A stretch of DNA of 5,508 nucleotides, from NCBI GenBank assembly GCA_937941745.1, contig CALDGV010000209.1:1-5508 (forward strand), given 5' to 3'. Positions 1 to 2,666 of the stretch are shown here, piece after piece; position 1 is the stretch's first letter, and each line of letters begins with the position of its first letter. The position numbers and the translations under genes are program-made. The notes below the pieces were generated by a model that was given only the letters and a program-made list of their open reading frames with translations, searched no databases and was not told where the DNA came from. The DNA comes from an uncultured Prosthecobacter sp. GTDB lineage: Bacteria; Verrucomicrobiota; Verrucomicrobiia; Verrucomicrobiales; Verrucomicrobiaceae.

Positions 1-30
1 CAGGTCGAAAAAGCCGAAGAAGCCACCTGA
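1..30 (+). CDS. nusG: Transcription termination/antitermination factor NusG, C-terminal end only
   Basis: Frame 1 reads QVEKAEEAT followed by a TGA stop at 28-30. NusG proteins typically end in a KOW domain whose last strand finishes with a phrase like FSQVEKA, and nusG is the usual gene just upstream of rplK, so the motif and the position agree. NusG binds the RNA polymerase clamp, suppresses pausing, and links polymerase to Rho or to ribosomal protein S10. Only nine codons are visible, so nothing can be said about the rest of the protein. The tail runs about five residues (EEAT) past the common QVEK(A) end. The identification rests on this short motif plus synteny. Confidence 0.75.
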   Translation, partial: QVEKAEEAT

Positions 31-92
31 AGAGCCTCATCCTGACCTCCTCCTCCCGTTTTTCCATACACAACCTCCAGTAAACACCGCCC
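31..92 (+). other. nusG-rplK spacer with pyrimidine-rich tract
   Basis: This 62-nt spacer holds a CCTCCTCCTCCC tract at 46-57 followed by T5 at 59-63. There is no purine-rich Shine-Dalgarno sequence before the rplK ATG at 93. I see no convincing L1-type autoregulatory hairpin and no intrinsic terminator, because no G-rich arm pairs with the C-rich tract. A very weak promoter-like pair, CTGACC at 42-47 and CATACA at 65-70 with 17 bp between them, is present but not convincing. nusG and rplK are probably co-transcribed. Confidence 0.4.
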
Positions 93-518
93 ATGGCCAA
101 AGAAATCGTCAAACAAATCAAGCTCCAGATCAAGGCTGGTGCTGCCAACCCCGCTCCGCCCATCGGCCCCGCCCTCGGTCAGGCTGGTGTGAACATCATG
201 GCTTTCTGCAAGGAGTTCAACGCCGCCACCCAGAAGCTTGGCGGAGACGTGCTCCCGACCGTCATCACCGTTTACAAGGACAAGTCCTTCACCTTCATCA
301 CCAAGCAGCCGCCGGCATCCAACCTCCTCAAAAAGGTGGCCAACATCGCCTCCGGCTCCGGTGAAGCCAACAAGAAGAAGGTTGCCAAGATCAGCAAAGC
401 CCAGCTCCTTGAAGCTACCAAGCTCAAGCTCGCCGACCTGAACACCACCGACCTCGAGCGTGCCTCCCGCATCATGGCTGGCACCGCCCGTCAGATGGGC
501 ATCGAGATCATCGACTAA
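93..518 (+). CDS. rplK: 50S ribosomal protein L11
   Basis: L11 binds helices 43/44 of 23S rRNA at the GTPase-associated centre, where it helps elongation factors act and is needed for the RelA stringent response. The 141-residue product has the usual family length. Residues 1-70 form the N-terminal domain, with the proline-rich [11 protein letters not shown] segment at 20-30 that in other bacteria lies at the thiostrepton site. Residues 71-141 form the rRNA-binding domain, with [11 protein letters not shown] at 71-81, [13 protein letters not shown] near 88-100 and the characteristic [10 protein letters not shown] end at 130-139. Lys3 and Lys40 sit near the positions methylated by PrmA in E. 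coli. The start is set by the canonical [13 protein letters not shown] beginning. No Shine-Dalgarno sequence precedes it. It lies between nusG and rplA in the conserved order. Confidence 0.98.
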   Translation: MAKEIVKQIKLQIKAGAANPAPPIGPALGQAGVNIMAFCKEFNAATQKLGGDVLPTVITVYKDKSFTFITKQPPASNLLKKVANIASGSGEANKKKVAKISKAQLLEATKLKLADLNTTDLERASRIMAGTARQMGIEIID

Positions 519-531
519 ACCCCGCGCAGGA

Positions 532-546
532 GAACGGTCTCCGTTC
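532..546 (+). promoter_or_regulatory. Small hairpin between rplK and rplA, next to a misplaced AGGAG
   Basis: GAACGG at 532-537 pairs with CCGTTC at 541-546 around a TCT loop, a perfect 6-bp stem. An AGGAG Shine-Dalgarno-like sequence at 528-532 adjoins and slightly overlaps the stem. The rplA ATG is 33 nt further on, too far for normal use. Folding would shorten the effective distance to about 19 nt. It is not followed by a T-run, so it is not a terminator. A role in rplA translation is inference only. Confidence 0.35.
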
Positions 547-565
547 GCCACCACTGCACACCACC

Positions 566-1264
566 ATGCAAACAAGAAGCAAACGCTACAAGAAGGCCGC
601 CGAAATGATTCCGGCCGGCAAGTCATTCACCCTGGACGAAGCTGCGGAACTCATCCGCAAGCTCCCAGGCACCAAGTTCAACCAGACTGTCACCCTCTCC
701 TTCCATATGGGAGTTGACCCGAAGAAGGGTGATCAGATGATCCGTGGCACCTGCCCCCTGCCGAACGGCTCGGGCAAGACCGTCCGTGTCGCCGTTTTCG
801 CCGTGGGTGCCGCTGCTGAAGCCGCCAAGGCCGCCGGTGCCGACCTCGTTGGCTACGAAGACCTCATCGCCAAGGTGAAGGAAGGCAACATGGATTTCGA
901 TGTCGCCATCGCCACTCCGGCCGCCATGAATGAAGTTCGTAAGCTCGGTAAGCAGCTCGGACCTCGTGGCCTCATGCCCAACCCCAGGACCGGCACTGTG
1001 ACGGATGACACCGCCACCGCCGTCAAGGACGTGAAGGCTGGCCGTGTGGACTTCAAGCTCGACAAGAACGGCAACATCGCCACCACCATCGGCAAGGTGC
1101 AGTTTGAGAGCAAGGCACTCGTCGAAAACGGCATGGCCCTGATTGAATCCATCGTCCGTGCGAAGCCCGCTTCCGCACGCGGCAAGTATGTCCACAGCAT
1201 CACCCTTGCCTCGACGATGTCGCCGGCACTGCGCATCGATGTCTCCAAGTACATCAAACTTTAA
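566..1264 (+). CDS. rplA: 50S ribosomal protein L1
   Basis: L1 forms the mobile L1 stalk by the ribosomal E site and helps release deacylated tRNA; in many bacteria it also represses its own rplKA message. The 232-residue product is normal length. Domain I is made from residues 1-67 and about 160-232, and domain II from 68-159. Visible signatures are the RSKRYKKA N-terminus, GKTVRVAVFA at 70-79, GADLVGYEDL at 91-100, the hallmark LGPRGLMPNPRTGTV at 131-145, and the FKLDKNGNI and IGKVQF strands at 163-180. Residues 61-69 read GTCPLPNGS, where many homologues have a GTVxLPHGT-like run, so the Cys and Asn are slightly unusual. ATG 566 is the only standard start that fits the family N-terminus; upstream in frame there is only a CTG. 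The stop is 21 nt before rplJ, so the two are surely co-transcribed. Confidence 0.98.
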   Translation: MQTRSKRYKKAAEMIPAGKSFTLDEAAELIRKLPGTKFNQTVTLSFHMGVDPKKGDQMIRGTCPLPNGSGKTVRVAVFAVGAAAEAAKAAGADLVGYEDLIAKVKEGNMDFDVAIATPAAMNEVRKLGKQLGPRGLMPNPRTGTVTDDTATAVKDVKAGRVDFKLDKNGNIATTIGKVQFESKALVENGMALIESIVRAKPASARGKYVHSITLASTMSPALRIDVSKYIKL

Positions 1265-1285
1265 TCCCGGAGCCCTCCCAGAGTC

Positions 1286-1789
1286 ATGAAAGCTGAAAAA
1301 ACACTGCTGATCGAAGATGTCCTGCGCCGCGTGAACGCCTCGCCGTTCCTGCTCGTCGTCGATTACACCGGCCTGAAGGTCGATAAATTCGCCGAGCTGC
1401 GCAAGCGCCTCAGCACCGTTGGAGCCGAGATCCACGTCTTCAAAAACAACCTCGTCCGGAAGGCCGCCGAGAAGGCTGGCTATCCTGGTGACCTTGGAAC
1501 GCACCTGACCGGGCAGAGCGCCTTTGTCACTGGCGTGAAGGAAATCTTCGCTGCTGCGAAGATCATGAAAAACTTCGCTGCCGAGTTCGAGAAGCCGGTG
1601 ATGAAAGCGGGCGTGCTTGACGGCAAGCTGCTCGATGTCGCCACCATCAAGGCCCTGGCTGACCTTCCTTCCCGCGAAGTCCTTTACTCCCAGCTGCTCG
1701 GAGTCCTTCAGGCTCCCGGTTCTGCTCTCGCCCGCGCCCTCAAGGCCAAGGCGGAAAAGGATGGCGCTCCTGCCGCCGAAGCTGCTTAA
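1286..1789 (+). CDS. rplJ: 50S ribosomal protein L10
   Basis: L10 anchors the L7/L12 stalk to the 50S subunit next to L11. The 167-residue product is close to the E. coli length. The globular rRNA-binding domain covers roughly residues 1-130, with DYTGL at 26-30, the KNNLVRKA motif at 53-60, LTGQSAF at 74-80, KAGVLDGKLL near 107-116 and ADLPSRE at 125-131. The C-terminal helix, about 132-160, carries the L12-dimer binding sites; its length is similar to the E. coli form that binds two dimers, so two dimers is my inference. It ends in a flexible Ala-rich tail. A weak GGAG at 1269-1272 sits 13 nt before the ATG, longer than ideal spacing. Only 21 nt separate it from rplA, which leaves no room for the classical L10 leader upstream. 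Confidence 0.97.
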   Translation: MKAEKTLLIEDVLRRVNASPFLLVVDYTGLKVDKFAELRKRLSTVGAEIHVFKNNLVRKAAEKAGYPGDLGTHLTGQSAFVTGVKEIFAAAKIMKNFAAEFEKPVMKAGVLDGKLLDVATIKALADLPSREVLYSQLLGVLQAPGSALARALKAKAEKDGAPAAEAA

Positions 1790-1933
1790 TCCCTGTCTCC
1801 CACACCCCTTTGACCAGATGGCTGCGCCCGGCGCAGCCTGAAAACACCAACACCTAATGGTTCCTCGCCGGAGCAGAAGCTTTTGCTCTTAAACCATCCG
1901 ATGCTTCGGAAAGCGGCGATACCGCACACTAAC
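1790..1933 (+). promoter_or_regulatory. Structured 144-nt rplJ-rplL spacer with four tandem hairpins
   Basis: Four non-overlapping stems can be drawn. H1 (1820-1838): GGCTGCGC pairs with GCGCAGCC, 8 bp, 3-nt loop. H2 (1857-1897): ATGGTT pairs with AACCAT outside, then an asymmetric internal loop, then an inner stem of 1870-1877 with 1882-1889, eight pairs of which two are G-U. H3 (1898-1909): CCGA pairs with TCGG. H4 (1913-1925): GCGG pairs with CCGC, ending 8 nt before the rplL ATG. None is followed by a T-run, so they are not intrinsic terminators. L12 is needed in several copies per L10, and in E. coli the rplJ-rplL junction is a site of translational control; a similar role here is inferred. 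The TTG-initiated upstream extension of rplL through this region is not believed. Confidence 0.5.
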
Positions 1934-2311
1934 ATGGCTGACCTGAACAAAATCGTTGAAGAACTGAGCGGCTTGACCGTTCTCGAAGTCTCTGAACTCG
2001 TCAAAACTCTCGAAGAGAAGTGGGGCGTGAGCGCCGCTGCTCCTGTCGCCGCCGCCGCCGCTGGTGGTGCCGCCGCCGCTCCTGCCGCGGAAGAGAAGAC
2101 CGAATTCGACGTGATCCTCATTGATGGTGGCGCGAACAAGATCGCCGTCATTAAGGAAGTCCGTAACGTCGTCGCCGGCCTCGGCCTCGCCGAAGCCAAG
2201 GCACTCGTCGAAAAAGGCGGTGCCAAGCTGAAGGAAGGCGTGAAGAAAGAAGAAGCCGAAGAGGTCAAGAAAAAGCTCGAAGCCGCCGGCGCCAAAGTGG
2301 AGATCAAGTAA
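1934..2311 (+). CDS. rplL: 50S ribosomal protein L7/L12
   Basis: L7/L12 forms the flexible stalk that recruits and activates translational GTPases (IF2, EF-Tu, EF-G, RF3). The 125-residue product is a normal length. Residues 1-32 are the dimerisation and L10-binding helices ([22 protein letters not shown] is typical in style). Residues 33-53 are the Ala/Gly-rich hinge. Residues 54-125 are the factor-binding domain, with EKTEFDVIL at 54-62, KIAVIKEVR at 69-77, [12 protein letters not shown] at 82-93 and [25 protein letters not shown] ending. The loop after LVE reads KGGAKLKEG, lacking the proline many homologues have there. A longer frame opens at a TTG at 1883, but the extra 17 residues are unlike L12 and fall in the hairpin region, so ATG 1934 is preferred. 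No Shine-Dalgarno sequence is visible before it. Confidence 0.97.
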   Translation: MADLNKIVEELSGLTVLEVSELVKTLEEKWGVSAAAPVAAAAAGGAAAAPAAEEKTEFDVILIDGGANKIAVIKEVRNVVAGLGLAEAKALVEKGGAKLKEGVKKEEAEEVKKKLEAAGAKVEIK

Positions 2312-2317
2312 CTCCCC

Positions 2318-2370
2318 TTTTTTCAACCGGATGCCGCCCCCTCTGCTGGGGCGGCAACCGGACGAAAAAA
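2318..2370 (+). promoter_or_regulatory. Long stem-loop just after rplL (possible processing or 3'-end stabilising element)
   Basis: Three stacked helices are visible: TTTTTT 2318-2323 with AAAAAA 2365-2370; CCGG 2327-2330 with CCGG 2358-2361; and GCCGCCCC 2333-2340 with GGGGCGGC 2348-2355. The loop is the 7-nt CTCTGCT. That gives 18 pairs, interrupted by small internal loops (CAA/ACG and AT/AA). The T-run is on the 5' side and the A-run on the 3' side, so a classical intrinsic terminator on the + strand would need a different fold. It begins 7 nt after the rplL stop. An extended, interrupted duplex of this kind is a reasonable RNase III substrate, by analogy with E. coli rplL-rpoB; this is inference. 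Confidence 0.6.
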
Positions 2371-2436
2371 GTCATCCAGACCGATTCCCGACAAATCCCC
2401 CAGATGCCCGTCACCTCCCCCGTTGGTCCCCTGCAC

Positions 2437-2456
2437 CTCGAAGAAAGCTCTTCGGG
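2437..2456 (+). promoter_or_regulatory. 8-bp hairpin in the rplL-rpoB spacer
   Basis: CTCGAAGA at 2437-2444 pairs with TCTTCGGG at 2449-2456 (one G-U pair) around an AAGC loop. Its CCTCGAAG arm recurs exactly at 2558-2565 in the 2549-2600 hairpin, so arms of the two hairpins could exchange partners. No T-run follows. Function unknown. Confidence 0.45.
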
Positions 2457-2531
2457 TTCCAGGAAACCTGCCGGAGGCCGGTCATCGTATCGTTTTATCC
2501 AGTCCCCGTGCACTACCTCTGGCAGTGTGTC

Positions 2532-2546
2532 GGGCGGCGCCCTTTT
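2532..2546 (+). terminator. Weak intrinsic terminator or attenuator candidate
   Basis: GGGC 2532-2535 pairs with GCCC 2539-2542 around a GGC loop and is followed at once by TTTT at 2543-2546, then CCCA. The stem is short (4 bp, all G-C) and the T-tract is only four long, so full termination is unlikely. Partial attenuation would fit the known need to make less RNA polymerase beta than L12, as in E. coli. It may also be chance in a GC-rich spacer. Confidence 0.25.
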
Positions 2547-2548
2547 CC

Positions 2549-2600
2549 CACTCAATTCCTCGAAGCTCGGGCTGGCGGCCTGACCTTCGAATTTTGAGTG
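2549..2600 (+). promoter_or_regulatory. Extended 19-bp stem-loop upstream of rpoB
   Basis: A 52-nt element folds back on itself almost completely. CACTCAA 2549-2555 pairs with TTGAGTG 2594-2600. After a small internal loop (TTCC/ATT), TCGAAG 2560-2565 pairs with CTTCGA 2585-2590. After a single C/C mismatch, TCGGGC 2567-2572 pairs with GCCTGA 2578-2583 (one G-U). The terminal loop is TGGCG. There is no downstream T-run, so it is not a terminator. It ends 66 nt before the rpoB ATG and lies in the likely 5' leader of rpoB. Its length and regularity suggest a functional RNA element or nuclease processing site; the role is unknown. Confidence 0.6.
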
Positions 2601-2605
2601 TACCC

Positions 2606-2622
2606 GTGGAGCCAGCCTCCAC
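2606..2622 (+). promoter_or_regulatory. Perfect 6-bp hairpin following the 2549-2600 stem
   Basis: GTGGAG 2606-2611 pairs with CTCCAC 2617-2622 around the loop CCAGC. It starts only five nucleotides after the larger stem-loop, so the two may stack. It ends 44 nt before the rpoB start, outside the expected ribosome footprint. Confidence 0.45.
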
Positions 2623-2666
2623 TCCCCCTACCGCCAACGTCATCTCGTAGCCTCCCCACCTCGCTT

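Larger units (their letters stand above)
2312..2666 (+). other. 355-nt gene-free rplL-rpoB spacer, densely structured
   Basis: No credible gene lies here. The open frames on either strand show no domain-like sequence and coincide with inverted repeats. The spacer contains at least six stem-loops: 2318-2370, 2437-2456, 2471-2481 (CCGG-AGG-CCGG), 2511-2527 (CACT/AGTG with an inner CC/GG), 2532-2542 followed by T4, 2549-2600 and 2606-2622. No convincing sigma-70 promoter was found, so rpoB is probably read through from rplL. In E. coli the same interval holds a partial terminator (attenuator) and an RNase III processing site; that precedent makes a similar role plausible here. Confidence 0.6.

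Noticed and set aside
42..70. Possible promoter for rplK (CTGACC, 17 bp, CATACA)
   Set aside because: Only about four and three of six consensus positions match, and the gene order suggests read-through from nusG. Not enough to call.
623..1504. 293-codon antisense open frame across rplA and rplJ
   Set aside because: It lies wholly over two certain ribosomal protein genes and its end, and shows no recognisable domain. It is another GC-rich antisense shadow.
1820..1838. GC-rich 8-bp hairpin after rplJ as an intrinsic terminator
   Set aside because: It is followed by TGAAAACACC, with no T-run on the + strand, and the minus strand also lacks one. Termination here would also cut off rplL. It is kept only as part of a structured spacer.
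1810..1860. Possible promoter for rplL (TTGACC at 1810-1815, TAATGG at 1855-1860)
   Set aside because: The elements are 39 bp apart, far from the required 16-18 bp, and no -10-like sequence lies at the right distance from TTGACC.
1883..1933. 17-residue TTG-initiated extension of rplL
   Set aside because: The extension ([16 protein letters not shown]) has no likeness to L7/L12, while ATG 1934 gives the canonical [13 protein letters not shown] start. The region is better explained as hairpins.
2304..2555. 83-codon minus-strand open frame in the rplL-rpoB spacer
   Set aside because: No family resemblance, no ribosome binding site and overlap with the end of rplL. Chance open frames of this size are common in GC-rich DNA.
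2331..2597. 88-codon + strand open frame in the rplL-rpoB spacer, in frame with rpoB
   Set aside because: It is rich in Pro and Arg with no domain-like pattern and starts inside a strong hairpin. It ends in TGA at 2595-2597 inside another, 69 nt before rpoB. Neighbouring frames are equally open, so it is not evidence of a leader peptide.
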